64,000 nucleotides of DNA, from positions 62,001 to 126,000 of the forward strand of contig NZ_MJUX01000007.1 of assembly GCF_001927245.1 (NCBI RefSeq), written 5' to 3'. Below, piece after piece: positions 16,436 through 28,583 of the stretch. The DNA is from Acuticoccus yangtzensis (GTDB taxonomy: Bacteria; Pseudomonadota; Alphaproteobacteria; Rhizobiales; Amorphaceae). Position 1 is the stretch's first letter, and each line of letters begins with the position of its first letter. The position numbers were made by a program, and so were the translations under genes. The notes beneath the pieces were generated by a model. The model saw only the letters and a list, made by a program, of their open reading frames with translations. It was not told the DNA's origin and ran no database searches.

Positions 16436-18445
16436 TTAACCAGACGATTTGGTTCCGCCTCCCGCTCGTTTTCGCCGCAACGTCGCCGCCTCGTCCGCCA
16501 GTTCACGCTCGGCATTTTGCAGAAGCGTTTGGTGTTCATGCATTGCAACGGTCAGACGAATCAAGCGCTCGTCGTCGCTTCGGTCCGCGACGAACCGCTC
16601 GGGCTCGGCCTTCAGCTCTTCCATTTCGCTGCGCAGCGCCAGGCGGCCGACGAATAACTTCATGCACCGCGCCAAAAATTCGTCACCCGGCTCGCACTCC
16701 AGGATGGCGAAGCGCTGGAGCAGACGGGGTCCGACCTCGGCCTCGGGATCGCCCCACACTTCGGCGAGGCACATCTGCCCCTGGGGCGGCAGCGCCGCGA
16801 TCAGCTCCGCCGCCGTCTCCGGCAGATGTGTGGCGAAGGTCTCGCTCAGCAAAGAGGCAAAACCGCCGTGGGCCTCGTTGACGAAGGCGGCCGGGTCCAG
16901 CTTTTCGGCAAAATCCTCGATCAGGCGGGGCCGCAGGATCATCAGGCCCAACGCGATCCGCTCGAGATCCAGAAGCGCACGGTCGACGCTGGCGGGTGCG
17001 GCGATGGGCATGGCCGGCGGCGCAGTCAGCCGCGGTGCCCCCTGCCCCGCGCCGCCCTGCCAGCCGCCAGCCTTTGCGCCGCGCCCACCGCCGTGGCCGG
17101 CCCCTTGCGCTGCGCCTGGGCGCTGCCCCTGGCCGTACCGGGAGCCGCCGGCACGCGGACGCTCGGCCCGCTGCTGGCGGCGCAGGTCCCATGCGCGCTC
17201 GCGCAGTGCATCGCGGTAGTTGCGCGCCACCCTCTCGTCGCGGATCGTCGCCACCAGAGCCTCGAGCCGGTCGTCCAGCGCGGCGAGACGCTCGGGCGTG
17301 TCGGCGCCCTTCTCCGCCTCGCGGGCGAACAGCGCGTCGACCAGAGGCACCGCCCGTGCGGCCAGCGCCTCGAACGCCTCGCGCCCGCCTTCCTGGATGA
17401 GATCGTCCGGGTCCTGCCCGTTCGGCAGATGGAGGAACTGCACCGAACGCCCGCCGGAGAGCAGCGGCAGAACGCGGTCGATCACCCGCTGCGCCGCCAT
17501 CCGCCCGGCCTTGTCGCCGTCGAATGTGAGGATGGGCTCGTCCGCCATCGCCCAGGCGAGGCCGATCTGATCCTCCGTGAGCGCCGTGCCGCAGGAGGCG
17601 ACCACCTCGCCGATCCCGGCCTGGGCGAGCGCAATGGCGTCGAAATAGCCCTCCACGATGAAGAGGCGGTTGCGGCGATGAGCCGGCCCCCGCGCCCGGT
17701 GGGCGTTGAACAGGAGCTTCGATTTGTCGAACAGCGGCGTCTGCGGCGAGTTGAGGTACTTCGGATCCCGCCCGTCCAGCGAGCGGCCGCCGAAGCCGAC
17801 GATCTTGCCGCGCGGATCGTGGATCGGCACCATCAGGCGGCCGACGAAGCGGTCCACCATGCGCCCGTCCCGCCGCGTCGCGAGGCCGGTGCGCTCCAGC
17901 TCGGCCTCGCTGATGCCCTCCCCCGTGAGCGCCCGCGTCACCGCGCCGCGCACCGAGGGGGCGAGGCCGAAATCGAAGGCGCGCAAGGTGTCCTCGGCGA
18001 AACCGCGGCCGGTGGCGTAGCGCACCGCGTCCTGGCCGCTCATCCCCCACAGCGTCTGCGTATAAAGCGCGGCGGCGGCCTCCAGCGCGCCCCGCTCCAC
18101 GCGGCGCCGCTTCATCTCGCGCGGCTCCTCGCGGCTGGTCTCGGGCAGCGAAACGCCCGCCTCCTCGGCCATCGCCTTCACCGCGTCGAGGAAGTCCATC
18201 CCGCCGTGCGAGGTCATGAAGGTGATGTGGTCGCCCGACTCGTGACAGCCGAAGCAGTGGTAGAAGCCCTTGCGGTCGTCGACGTGGAAGGACGGCGACT
18301 TCTCCTGGTGGAACGGGCAGCAGGCCCAGAAGTCGCCGCGGCCGGGCTGCGACTTGCGCCGGTCCCAGGTCACCGCCTTGCCGACGATCGCGGACAGGGG
18401 CACCCGCTCGCGCAGGCCCGCCAGAAAGTCTTGTGAGAAGCGCAT
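16436..18445 (-). CDS. dnaG: DNA primase DnaG
   Basis: A 669-residue primase that makes RNA primers at the replication fork. Domains in order are the CHC2 zinc-binding domain with CPFHQEKSPSF and FHCFGCH-type ligands (about residues 40-65), the catalytic core, a TOPRIM domain with FIVEGYFDAIALAQAG and LTFDGDKAG, a Gly/Arg-rich linker around residues 440-490, and a C-terminal helicase-binding region. The ATG at 18445 has a GGAGGGGG ribosome site; an upstream in-frame extension of 34 residues is not conserved-looking. It precedes rpoD. Confidence 0.98.
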   Translation of the reverse strand: MRFSQDFLAGLRERVPLSAIVGKAVTWDRRKSQPGRGDFWACCPFHQEKSPSFHVDDRKGFYHCFGCHESGDHITFMTSHGGMDFLDAVKAMAEEAGVSLPETSREEPREMKRRRVERGALEAAAALYTQTLWGMSGQDAVRYATGRGFAEDTLRAFDFGLAPSVRGAVTRALTGEGISEAELERTGLATRRDGRMVDRFVGRLMVPIHDPRGKIVGFGGRSLDGRDPKYLNSPQTPLFDKSKLLFNAHRARGPAHRRNRLFIVEGYFDAIALAQAGIGEVVASCGTALTEDQIGLAWAMADEPILTFDGDKAGRMAAQRVIDRVLPLLSGGRSVQFLHLPNGQDPDDLIQEGGREAFEALAARAVPLVDALFAREAEKGADTPERLAALDDRLEALVATIRDERVARNYRDALRERAWDLRRQQRAERPRAGGSRYGQGQRPGAAQGAGHGGGRGAKAGGWQGGAGQGAPRLTAPPAMPIAAPASVDRALLDLERIALGLMILRPRLIEDFAEKLDPAAFVNEAHGGFASLLSETFATHLPETAAELIAALPPQGQMCLAEVWGDPEAEVGPRLLQRFAILECEPGDEFLARCMKLFVGRLALRSEMEELKAEPERFVADRSDDERLIRLTVAMHEHQTLLQNAERELADEAATLRRKRAGGGTKSSG

Positions 18446-18587
18446 CCGTCCCCCTCCAGGGCCGGACAATATCACGCTCCGTTTCTGAACGAGCCGTTGC
18501 GGCAACGGTTTCCCACACCCGTCCCCGCTGTTCGGCAGAGGGCGCACGGCGGCATGCGGCGGACCTGCCTTCAGGCGGGGCTCCGCA

Positions 18588-19532
18588 TCAGAGGCCGGTG
18601 CCCTCCAGCGTGTCGCAGTCGGCCGGGTCGCCGGAGCGGTAGCCGCTCTGGAACCACCTCATGCGCTGCTCCGACGTGCCGTGGTTGAAGCTCTCGGGCA
18701 CCACATAGCCCTGCGACCGGCGCTGCATGGTGTCGTCCCCCACCGCGGAGGCGGCGTCCATCGCCTCCTGAATGTCACCCTCTTCCAACAGGCCGAGATT
18801 GCCGGCCGAGTGCGCCCAGATGCCGGCATAGCAGTCCGCCTGAAGCTCCACCCGCACGGAGAGCGCGTTGGCCTCCCCCTCCGACAGACGTTGCCGGGCC
18901 TGGTGATAGCGGCCGAGGGTGCCGGTCTCGTTCTGCACATGGTGGCCGACCTCGTGGGCGAGCACGTAGGCCTGGGCGAAGTCGCCGGGCGCCTGAAAGC
19001 GCTGGGCCAGCATGTCAAAAAAGGAGAGGTCGACGTAGATCTTGCGGTCGTTGGGGCAATAGAAGGGCCCGGCCGCCGCGGAGCCGAAGCCGCATCCCGT
19101 CGGCGTCGCGCCCGAATAGGTGACGAGCGTCGGCGGATCGTAGGTCGCGCTGGCGTTCTGGAAGATGCGGCCCCAGGTGTCCTCGGTCTCCGCCAGCACC
19201 ACGCGCACGAAGCCGACCGTCTCGTCGTCCGCGGCCTGCTGCTCGGGCGTGCGGGGGGCCTGCTGCTGGGTGGTGACGGTTCCGCCTCCTCCGCCGCCCG
19301 CCAGGATTTCGATGAGTTGCAGCGGGTTGATGCCGGCGACCGCCCAGAGGAGGGCCGCGACGACGACGAAGAGGATGATGGAGCCGCCGCCCGCCCGCTT
19401 CATGCCGCCGGAGCTTCCGCCGCGCGGGATGCGGATGCGCCCGCCCCGCGGCAGTCCCGCCGGACGGAAGATGCCGCCGCTGCCGCGCCGATCCTCGAAA
19501 TTGTCGCTCTGCCGGCGATTTTCCCAGCGCAT
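18588..19532 (-). CDS. Neutral zinc metallopeptidase (YpfJ/KPN_02809 family)
   Basis: A 314-residue membrane-anchored protein. A basic N-terminus of about 45 residues is followed by one transmembrane helix (SIILFVVVAALLWAVAGI) and a predicted periplasmic domain carrying the zincin motif HEVGHH with a downstream ADCYAGIW segment supplying further ligands. The family is widespread in Gram-negatives; its substrates are not known. It is the only gene on this strand between dnaG (143 nt downstream) and the divergent GT-D-like gene, and could share the dnaG transcript. Confidence 0.9.
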   Translation of the reverse strand: MRWENRRQSDNFEDRRGSGGIFRPAGLPRGGRIRIPRGGSSGGMKRAGGGSIILFVVVAALLWAVAGINPLQLIEILAGGGGGGTVTTQQQAPRTPEQQAADDETVGFVRVVLAETEDTWGRIFQNASATYDPPTLVTYSGATPTGCGFGSAAAGPFYCPNDRKIYVDLSFFDMLAQRFQAPGDFAQAYVLAHEVGHHVQNETGTLGRYHQARQRLSEGEANALSVRVELQADCYAGIWAHSAGNLGLLEEGDIQEAMDAASAVGDDTMQRRSQGYVVPESFNHGTSEQRMRWFQSGYRSGDPADCDTLEGTGL

Positions 19533-19755
19533 GAAGCCCCCGCCCCCTCGTTTCCGGCCGCGGGCATCAGGCCCGGCGGCGCAACTCTGTTACGCGCCAC
19601 AGTGCGGAAAGTTCCTCATTCCGCCCCGCCGCACAACGCCTGGTCGCGTCCGCGGCGGCACGTCGCTTCGTCGGCGGTTCCGCTTGTTGCGCGCTCGCCT
19701 TATGATCGGTCGAGGCCGTCGTTGGGCGGACCGCTACAACATCGAGATATTTTAC

Positions 19756-20760
19756 ATGAATCCGATTTTCCACGACGACGACTTGTTGCGCCCGCCTGCC
19801 GTCGAGAAGTTGATCAACCATGCATTGAGGGAGCGGTCCCCCCTCTCGCTCGTCCGAATGGGGGACGGTGAGGGCATGGCGCTCGGCCAGCGCGACCCGT
19901 TCGATCCCCAGTTCGCGAAAATGCGCCTCAACCATTTCGGCCCCGCCTGCTCGGCCGAGCGCGCGGGCGAGATCGCCGCGGCGCTCGAGGAAGCGTTCGC
20001 GGCGGCGAGCATCGTCGGCCTGCGCCCGGAGGCGGCGATCCTCCGCCTCGCGCCGGAGGATTTCGCCCTCGCCTCACCGGATTTCATGGCGAAATATCGG
20101 GCGGCCTTCGCGGTGAGGGACCGGCCATTTCCTGGCTACAAGAGCAACTTGAACTATAACGCGGCGTTCCGCCTCAGCCAGATGGCGCACCAGTTCGTGC
20201 GCATCGCGCCGCGTCTGTCCGGCCGTCCGACGCTCGCCTGGATCCACCTCAAGCTACTCATGTCCGGCGCTCTCGCCCGTCTCGTGCGCGACGCGCCCGC
20301 GCTCGGCCTCGTCACCTGCCGCGGCGACGTGGCCGCCACCATCGCCGCCTTCCGCGCCGCGGCCGTGCCGCCCGGTCCGACCCGCATCGTCGATATCCCC
20401 GACATCTACGCCAAGGCGGCGGCCGCAGGGGCTGACCCGGCGGACTGGCTGGCGGCGATGGAGCGCGTCCCTGCGCGAATCGGCTCTGTGTCACCGGGCG
20501 AGGTCTGGCTCGTCGGCGCGGGCGTTCTCGGTAAATTGGCCTGCCACCACGTCGCCGAGCGCGGCGGCATTGCCCTCGACATCGGCTCGGCGTTCGACGT
20601 GTGGGGCGGGGTGATGTCGCGCCCCGGCATCATGCCCCTCTATTTCATGGGGATGGATGGCGAGCGCGGCGAGGTGCCGCCGGCGCTCCTGATCGGCGCC
20701 CAGCTCGCCGCCCTCGGCTCCTGCGCATCAGCGCATAGCTGCGACACAGCCGCCGAATAA
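19756..20760 (+). CDS. GT-D fold-like putative glycosyltransferase
   Basis: A 334-residue protein with the features of the GT-D/SP_1767-type glycosyltransferase domain (formerly DUF1792-like): an early SLVRMGDGEG motif, a central GLVTCRGD, and near the end GEVWLVGAGVLGKLACHHV followed by ALDIGSAFDVWGG. GT-D enzymes transfer sugars to glycoproteins or surface glycans. The frame is open far upstream, but the ATG at 19756 starts just before the first conserved segment; another ATG at 19702 is possible. The assignment rests on motif memory only, so it is moderate. It is isolated from the polysaccharide operon and divergent from the metallopeptidase. Confidence 0.65.
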   Translation: MNPIFHDDDLLRPPAVEKLINHALRERSPLSLVRMGDGEGMALGQRDPFDPQFAKMRLNHFGPACSAERAGEIAAALEEAFAAASIVGLRPEAAILRLAPEDFALASPDFMAKYRAAFAVRDRPFPGYKSNLNYNAAFRLSQMAHQFVRIAPRLSGRPTLAWIHLKLLMSGALARLVRDAPALGLVTCRGDVAATIAAFRAAAVPPGPTRIVDIPDIYAKAAAAGADPADWLAAMERVPARIGSVSPGEVWLVGAGVLGKLACHHVAERGGIALDIGSAFDVWGGVMSRPGIMPLYFMGMDGERGEVPPALLIGAQLAALGSCASAHSCDTAAE

Positions 20761-20835
20761 GAGCCGAACCGAATTGTGCTGGCGCCGGCGGCACTTGCTG
20801 GCTAGATCTGACGCAATGAGTGCGCATTTTTCCAG

Positions 20836-20855
20836 CGGCGGGCGCACACCCGCCG
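20836..20855. repeat. GC-rich hairpin upstream of the XRE gene
   Basis: A 7-bp perfect inverted repeat CGGCGGG / CCCGCCG with a 6-nt loop lies 76 nt after the GT-D-like stop and 44 nt before the regulator start. No T-run follows on either strand, so it is a poor intrinsic terminator; it may be an operator or leader hairpin. Confidence 0.4.
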
Positions 20856-20898
20856 TGCGACAATGCGCGTGCCGATATGGTTTGCAGGATCCGACCGG

Positions 20899-21192
20899 AT
20901 GACGCCCGAACAATTCCGTGCCTGGCGGAAGGCCAACAAATGGAAACAGAAGGAGCTGGCGGATCGCCTGGGCCTGAAACGGCGCATGATACAATATTAC
21001 GAACGCGGCGACCGGGACGGCAAAACCGTCGAGATTCCCAAGACCGTGCGCCTTGCCTGCTACGCCATCGCCTGCGGCGTCGAAGAGTATGACGGCCACA
21101 CGGTCGAGTGGTCGATGAGCGCCCCCGGCGGCCCCCTTTCGGGCGACCCCGACGGCCAGAATTTCGACCCTGACGACGACGAGGACGATTAA
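20899..21192 (+). CDS. Small XRE-family helix-turn-helix protein
   Basis: A 97-residue DNA-binding protein. The helix-turn-helix occupies about residues 2-55: TPEQFRAWRKANKWKQKELADRLG, then the recognition helix region LKRRMIQYYERGDR. The C-terminus is very acidic (DPDDDEDD). ATG at 20899 is preferred because the domain begins right after it; an in-frame ATG at 20863 would add 12 residues. Proteins of this form are often autoregulators or phage/plasmid-type repressors, but no phage genes are nearby. It sits just upstream of carB, 104 nt away, on the same strand. Confidence 0.8.
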   Translation: MTPEQFRAWRKANKWKQKELADRLGLKRRMIQYYERGDRDGKTVEIPKTVRLACYAIACGVEEYDGHTVEWSMSAPGGPLSGDPDGQNFDPDDDEDD

Positions 21193-21219
21193 TCCGTCCC
21201 CACATCGACGTCTGAGTCT

Positions 21220-21248
21220 TTGCGCACGGCGAGCGAAGGCTTTATAGC
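21220..21248 (+). promoter_or_regulatory. Candidate sigma-70 promoter for carB
   Basis: TTGCGC at 21220-21225 and TATAGC at 21243-21248 are separated by 17 bp, a good match to the housekeeping consensus in this GC-rich DNA. Transcription would start near 21255 and leave a leader of about 42 nt before the carB ATG. Confidence 0.55.
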
Positions 21249-21296
21249 GGGCCGACTTCCCGCCACCCACAGTCTGAAAGCTGTCGCCGGTTCCCC

Positions 21297-24620
<3,324 letters not shown>

Positions 24621-24721
24621 CGTCCGGCGGGCACGCTTCCGCACTTGCATTTTCGTCACAGTCTGTTGGAAACTGGCACACTTCGCCCACGCTCGCGGGC
24701 GGCGTTACGAAGAAAGTTCGA

Positions 24722-25201
24722 ATGACGATGGAAAAGATCCCAATGACGGCGCAGGGCTATGCGTCGTTGGAGACCGAGCTGAAGCGCCGTACATCGGAGG
24801 ATCGTCCGAAAATCATTCAGGACATCTCCGAGGCGCGCGCTCACGGGGACCTCTCCGAGAATGCCGAGTACCATGCCGCCAAAGAGGCGCAGAGCCACAA
24901 TGAAGGCCGCATCACCGAGCTCGAGGACATGCTGTCCCGCGCCGAGGTGATCGACGTGAAGAAGCTCTCCGGCGCCACCGTCAAGTTCGGCGCCTTCGTC
25001 ACCCTGGTGGACGAGGACACCGAGCAGGAAAAAAAGTACCAGATCGTGGGCGACGTCGAGGCTGACGTGAAGGCGGGGCGCATTTCGATTTCGTCGCCGA
25101 TCGCCCGCGCGCTGATCGGCAAGCAGGTCGGCGATTCGGTGGAGGTGTCCGCACCGGGTGGTGCGCGCGCCTATGAGATCACGCAGGTGCAGTGGGGCTG
25201 A
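24722..25201 (+). CDS. greA: Transcript cleavage/elongation factor GreA
   Basis: A 159-residue factor that binds the RNA polymerase secondary channel and rescues backtracked complexes. It has the N-terminal coiled coil with the tip motif [15 protein letters not shown], whose acidic residues reach the active site, and the C-terminal FKBP-like domain ([19 protein letters not shown]). Two starts are possible, 24722 and 24728; the first sits better relative to the GAAGAAAG upstream. The carB-greA pair is common in alphaproteobacteria. A strong terminator follows. Confidence 0.97.
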   Translation: MTMEKIPMTAQGYASLETELKRRTSEDRPKIIQDISEARAHGDLSENAEYHAAKEAQSHNEGRITELEDMLSRAEVIDVKKLSGATVKFGAFVTLVDEDTEQEKKYQIVGDVEADVKAGRISISSPIARALIGKQVGDSVEVSAPGGARAYEITQVQWG

Positions 25202-25319
25202 GCCCCGCCCGGCCGCTGCGGGACATGCTGCTGGCGTTTATGCCGGCCTCGTCCCGCGCGGCATACACGGCTTCGCGCTTCCCTGGGCGTTGACGAACCG
25301 ACGTTACGACAGACCGAAC

Positions 25320-25360
25320 ACGAAAAAGGCCGGCCGCGGACTGCGGCCGGCCTTTTTCGT
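25320..25360. terminator. Bidirectional intrinsic terminator after greA
   Basis: A stem of GGCCGGCCGC pairs with GCGGCCGGCC across the loop GGACT (25338-25342). It is flanked by AAAAA at 25323-25327 and TTTTT at 25353-25357, so the full stem is 18 bp. It lies 119 nt after greA and 91 nt before the convergent sulfotransferase stop, and can terminate both. Confidence 0.95.
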
Positions 25361-25420
25361 CAATTCGTCTCGTACCGGTCGTCCCCGGCTGGCGAATGTG
25401 ATCCGGCGCCGTCGCCGCGC

Positions 25421-25460
25421 CAGCCCGGTTCAGTGCGCCACCAGCCCGGTTCAGTGCGCC
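25421..25460. repeat. Tandem 19-bp duplication over the sulfotransferase stop
   Basis: CAGCCCGGTTCAGTGCGCC occurs exactly at 25421-25439 and 25442-25460, a period of 21 bp. The second copy contains the TGA stop of the sulfotransferase (minus strand, 25453-25451); the first copy lies just 3' of it and contains a duplicate stop. Confidence 0.9.
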
Positions 25461-26524
25461 GACAGACGCGCGCGGATGTCTTTCAGGGTTCGCCGGCCGC
25501 TATAGGCCGCCTCCATCGCACTGCAGAAGGCGTCGAGATAGAGCGCGCGCGAGGCCGACACCCGCGCGGGCGCGGCCGGGGCGTAGCCGAGCGCGTCCAT
25601 CTCGCGCGCGCAGATATAGTCGATATCGGCGAGCAACCCCGGATCCAGCTCGCTCTTGGCGCGGCCGATGCTGTCGGCGCTGATCGGCTTGAAGGTCTTT
25701 TCCATATGCGCGCCGGTGTCGCGCACCTCGTCCCGCACGTCCTTGGTGTGCCAGTTCACCATCGCGTCCACCTCACTCTCGTCGAGACCGAGGAAGGCGC
25801 ACAGCGCGGAAAGTTCTCCCGGCGCATCGGCCACGAGATCGACATAGCGCAGCAAATAGTACCGGCTCGGCCCCGCCTCCGCGCCCGCCGCGTTGACCGT
25901 GCGGAAGGACTTGCGCCAATGCCACGCCGACATTTGCGGGCTCGTGCGCACCGAGTGGAGCCCCGTCCCGCGCTCGTTCCAATAGCCGACGGAGGCGATG
26001 ACGTCGTGGGGGTTGCGCAGGATGTGGACCACCTGCCCCTTGGGGAACGCGTGCAACCACATGGGCACCAACGGCCATTCCTGCGGCTTCTTATGGCCCC
26101 AGCGGGCCCCCGCCTTGCCCTGCGCATCCACCGCGCAGGCGTGGACGAGGCCGAAGAAGTCCGGACGGCGGAATGGCACGCGGGCGCGCACCAGCGCCTT
26201 CAGTGCGGCAAGATCGAAGAGCCGCCCATAATAGTCGGGCAAGGAGTCGATCACAGCGTCCACGGCGGCGGGGTCACTCACGGTCGGCGGAAGCTGGGGC
26301 CAGATGCGGCCGAACATGTCCGACTCGGGCGGCACGAAGAGGTTGCTGTGGGCGTTCAGCATGCGCCGCAGCAAGGTCGTACCGGACCGCACGTAACCCG
26401 CGACGAAGACGGGCCTATCGACCCGGATCGGCACCGCACCCGCGACCCCGGCGAAGCGGGCTTGTTCGGCACCGCGCCCGTGTGCGACGCTCTCACGCGC
26501 CGCCGGGGCAAAAAGCGTACTCAT
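25451..26524 (-). CDS. Sulfotransferase family protein
   Basis: A 357-residue PAPS-dependent sulfotransferase. The 5'-phosphosulfate-binding loop is VAGYVRSGTTLLRRML (about residues 41-56) and the 3'-phosphate-binding segment is QVVHILRNPHDVIASVGYW. The family transfers sulfate to carbohydrates, lipids or proteins; the substrate here is unknown. There is no signal peptide. ATG at 26524 has GGAG seven bases upstream; a GTG just before it is less likely. It is monocistronic: convergent with greA across a terminator and divergent from ettA. Sulfation of the surface polysaccharide is conceivable but the genes are 18 kb apart. Confidence 0.85.
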   Translation of the reverse strand: MSTLFAPAARESVAHGRGAEQARFAGVAGAVPIRVDRPVFVAGYVRSGTTLLRRMLNAHSNLFVPPESDMFGRIWPQLPPTVSDPAAVDAVIDSLPDYYGRLFDLAALKALVRARVPFRRPDFFGLVHACAVDAQGKAGARWGHKKPQEWPLVPMWLHAFPKGQVVHILRNPHDVIASVGYWNERGTGLHSVRTSPQMSAWHWRKSFRTVNAAGAEAGPSRYYLLRYVDLVADAPGELSALCAFLGLDESEVDAMVNWHTKDVRDEVRDTGAHMEKTFKPISADSIGRAKSELDPGLLADIDYICAREMDALGYAPAAPARVSASRALYLDAFCSAMEAAYSGRRTLKDIRARLSAH

Positions 26525-26548
26525 CACTATACTCCGGAACCACTGCCC

Positions 26549-26571
26549 GATGGCGTGATCGATTCGCCATC
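26549..26571 (-). promoter_or_regulatory. Inverted repeat in the sulfotransferase leader
   Basis: GATGGCG and CGCCATC form a perfect 7-bp inverted repeat with a 9-nt spacer, centred about 36 nt upstream of the sulfotransferase ATG. It could be an operator or an mRNA hairpin in the leader. Confidence 0.45.
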
Positions 26572-26598
26572 AGTACCGTCACACTATTCAGTCTGTAA

Positions 26599-26616
26599 TA
26601 TGTCAACTTTGACATA
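26599..26616. promoter_or_regulatory. Palindrome with back-to-back -35-like boxes
   Basis: TATGTCAA-CT-TTGACATA is an 18-bp palindrome with perfect 8-bp arms. Each arm contains TTGACA reading outward, toward ettA on the plus strand and toward the sulfotransferase on the minus strand. On the plus strand TAGGTT lies 16 bp further on as a possible -10. The structure suits a shared operator over divergent promoters. Confidence 0.45.
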
Positions 26617-26826
26617 ACAGCGGCGGTCTTTAGGTTTGTTTGCCACAATCGCCGAAGCGGCGGGAGGACCGCGGAGGACGCGGCGCGCGCCCGCCCGCAC
26701 CGGGCCCGTCGCAGCACGCCGCAGGGGCATTAACGCGGCCGCCAAAAGCGTGTAGAGACGCACGAAATGGGCGCCCCAACGGGCTCCTCCTCCCTTTCCA
26801 CCATCGCGCAGGATATCGCCACCCTC

Positions 26827-28479
26827 ATGGCACGGCAGTTCATTTACCATATGCAGGGCTTGTCGAAGGCCTACGGTAATAAGAAGGTCCTCGACAACAT
26901 CCACCTCCAGTTCTACCCGGACGCCAAGATCGGCGTTCTCGGCCCCAACGGCTCGGGTAAGTCGACGCTCTTGAAGATCATGGCGGGCGTCGACAAGGAA
27001 TGGAACGGCGAGGCGTGGGTCGCCGACGGCGCGAAGGTCGGCTACCTGCCGCAGGAGCCGCAGCTCGACGAGACGAAGTCCGTCCGCGAGAACGTGATGG
27101 AAGGCGTGGCCGAGAAGAAGGCCAAGCTGGACCGCTACAACGAACTCGCCATGGACTACTCGGACGAGACCGCCGAGGAGATGGCGAAGCTCCAGGACGA
27201 GATCGACAGCCAGAACCTGTGGGACCTCGACAGCCAGATCGACCAGGCGATGGACGCGCTGCGCTGCCCGCCGGACGATGCGGACGTCTCCAAGCTGTCG
27301 GGCGGTGAGAAGCGCCGCGTCGCGCTGTGCCGCCTCCTCCTCGCCCAGCCGGACCTCATCCTGCTCGACGAGCCGACCAACCACCTCGACGCCGAGACCG
27401 TGGCCTGGCTCGAAAACCACCTGCGCGAATATCCGGGCGCGATCCTGATCGTCACCCACGACCGCTACTTCCTCGACAACGTGACGGGCTGGATCCTGGA
27501 GCTCGACCGCGGCCGGGGCATCCCCTACGAGGGCAACTACACCGCTTACCTTGAGAAGAAGGCCAAGCGGATGGAGCAGGAGAAGCGCGAATCGTCCGCC
27601 GAGAAGCGGGCGCTGGAGCGTGAGCGCGAGTGGATCCAGTCGAGCCCCAAGGCGCGTCAGACCAAGTCCAAGGCCCGTATCCAGGCCTATGACGAGCTTC
27701 TGAAGCGCAACGAGGAGCGCACCCAGTCCTCGGACGCGCAGATCATCATCCCGGCCGGTCCGCGCCTCGGCGGCAACGTGATCGAGGCCAAGGGGCTGAA
27801 AAAGTCCTACGGCGACCGCGTGCTGATCGACGGGCTGGACTTCGCACTTCCGCCGGGCGGGATCGTCGGCATCATCGGCCCCAACGGTGCGGGTAAGACC
27901 ACCCTCTTCCGCATGATCACCGGTCAGGAGACGCCCGACGAAGGCGAGATCGACATCGGCGACACGGTGAAGCTCGGCTATGTCGACCAGTCGCGCGACA
28001 GCCTCGGCGCGAACAAGACGGTGTGGGAGGAGATCTCCGGCGGCAACGACATCATCGAGCTCGGCAAGCGCGAGATGCAGAGCCGCGCCTATGTCGGCGC
28101 CTTCAACTTCAAGGGTGCGGATCAGCAGCAGAAGGTCGGCAACCTGTCCGGCGGTCAGCGCAACCGCGTGCATCTGGCCAAGATGTTGAAGTCCGGCGCC
28201 AACGTCATCCTGCTCGACGAGCCGACCAACGACCTCGACACTGAGACGCTGGCCGCGCTCGAGGACGCGCTGGAGGATTTCGCCGGTTGCGCCGTGGTCA
28301 TCAGCCACGATCGCTTCTTCCTCGACCGCCTGGCGACTCACATCCTGGCCTTCGAGGGCGACAGCCATGTCGAATGGTTCGAGGGTAACTTCGCCGACTA
28401 TGAGGAAGACAAGAAGCGCCGGCTGGGGCCGGATGCGATCGTCCCGCGCCGGGTGAAATATAAGCGCCTGACCCGTTAA
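26827..28479 (+). CDS. ettA: Energy-dependent translational throttle protein EttA (ABC-F)
   Basis: A 550-residue soluble ABC-F protein that binds the ribosomal E site and gates early elongation by ATP/ADP ratio. The two nucleotide-binding domains have Walker A at about residues 39-47 (GPNGSGKST) and 351-359 (GPNGAGKTT), signatures LSGGEKRR and LSGGQRNR, and Walker [11 protein letters not shown] and [10 protein letters not shown]. The arm and linker helices ([21 protein letters not shown]) separate them. ATG at 26827 is chosen because family members begin with this MA-x-QFxYHMQGL sequence; an upstream ATG at 26767 would add 20 unrelated residues. Confidence 0.96.
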   Translation: MARQFIYHMQGLSKAYGNKKVLDNIHLQFYPDAKIGVLGPNGSGKSTLLKIMAGVDKEWNGEAWVADGAKVGYLPQEPQLDETKSVRENVMEGVAEKKAKLDRYNELAMDYSDETAEEMAKLQDEIDSQNLWDLDSQIDQAMDALRCPPDDADVSKLSGGEKRRVALCRLLLAQPDLILLDEPTNHLDAETVAWLENHLREYPGAILIVTHDRYFLDNVTGWILELDRGRGIPYEGNYTAYLEKKAKRMEQEKRESSAEKRALEREREWIQSSPKARQTKSKARIQAYDELLKRNEERTQSSDAQIIIPAGPRLGGNVIEAKGLKKSYGDRVLIDGLDFALPPGGIVGIIGPNGAGKTTLFRMITGQETPDEGEIDIGDTVKLGYVDQSRDSLGANKTVWEEISGGNDIIELGKREMQSRAYVGAFNFKGADQQQKVGNLSGGQRNRVHLAKMLKSGANVILLDEPTNDLDTETLAALEDALEDFAGCAVVISHDRFFLDRLATHILAFEGDSHVEWFEGNFADYEEDKKRRLGPDAIVPRRVKYKRLTR

Positions 28480-28504
28480 CGGGCGTCAACCATCTGGGGA
28501 CAAC

Positions 28505-28538
28505 CTCAAGGTGCAAGCAAACAGTATTGCACCTTGAG
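28505..28538. promoter_or_regulatory. 12-bp perfect inverted repeat between ettA and the lipoprotein gene
   Basis: CTCAAGGTGCAA and TTGCACCTTGAG flank a 10-nt A-rich spacer. It starts 26 nt after the ettA stop and ends 45 nt before the lipoprotein ATG. No T-run follows in either direction, so it is not a standard intrinsic terminator. The right arm contains TTGCAC, a possible -35 with weak TAAGGT 18 bp later, so an operator is an option. Confidence 0.5.
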
Positions 28539-28583
28539 CATACCACTACCTAAGGTTCACCCATAGACCAGTGGGGCGAACCA

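Larger units (their letters stand above)
26525..26826. other. Divergent regulatory region (sulfotransferase / ettA)
   Basis: About 300 bases, unusually AT-rich near 26570-26640. They hold two palindromes described separately and the likely promoters for both genes. The ettA side has a GC-rich leader of up to 190 nt with no gene. Confidence 0.65.
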
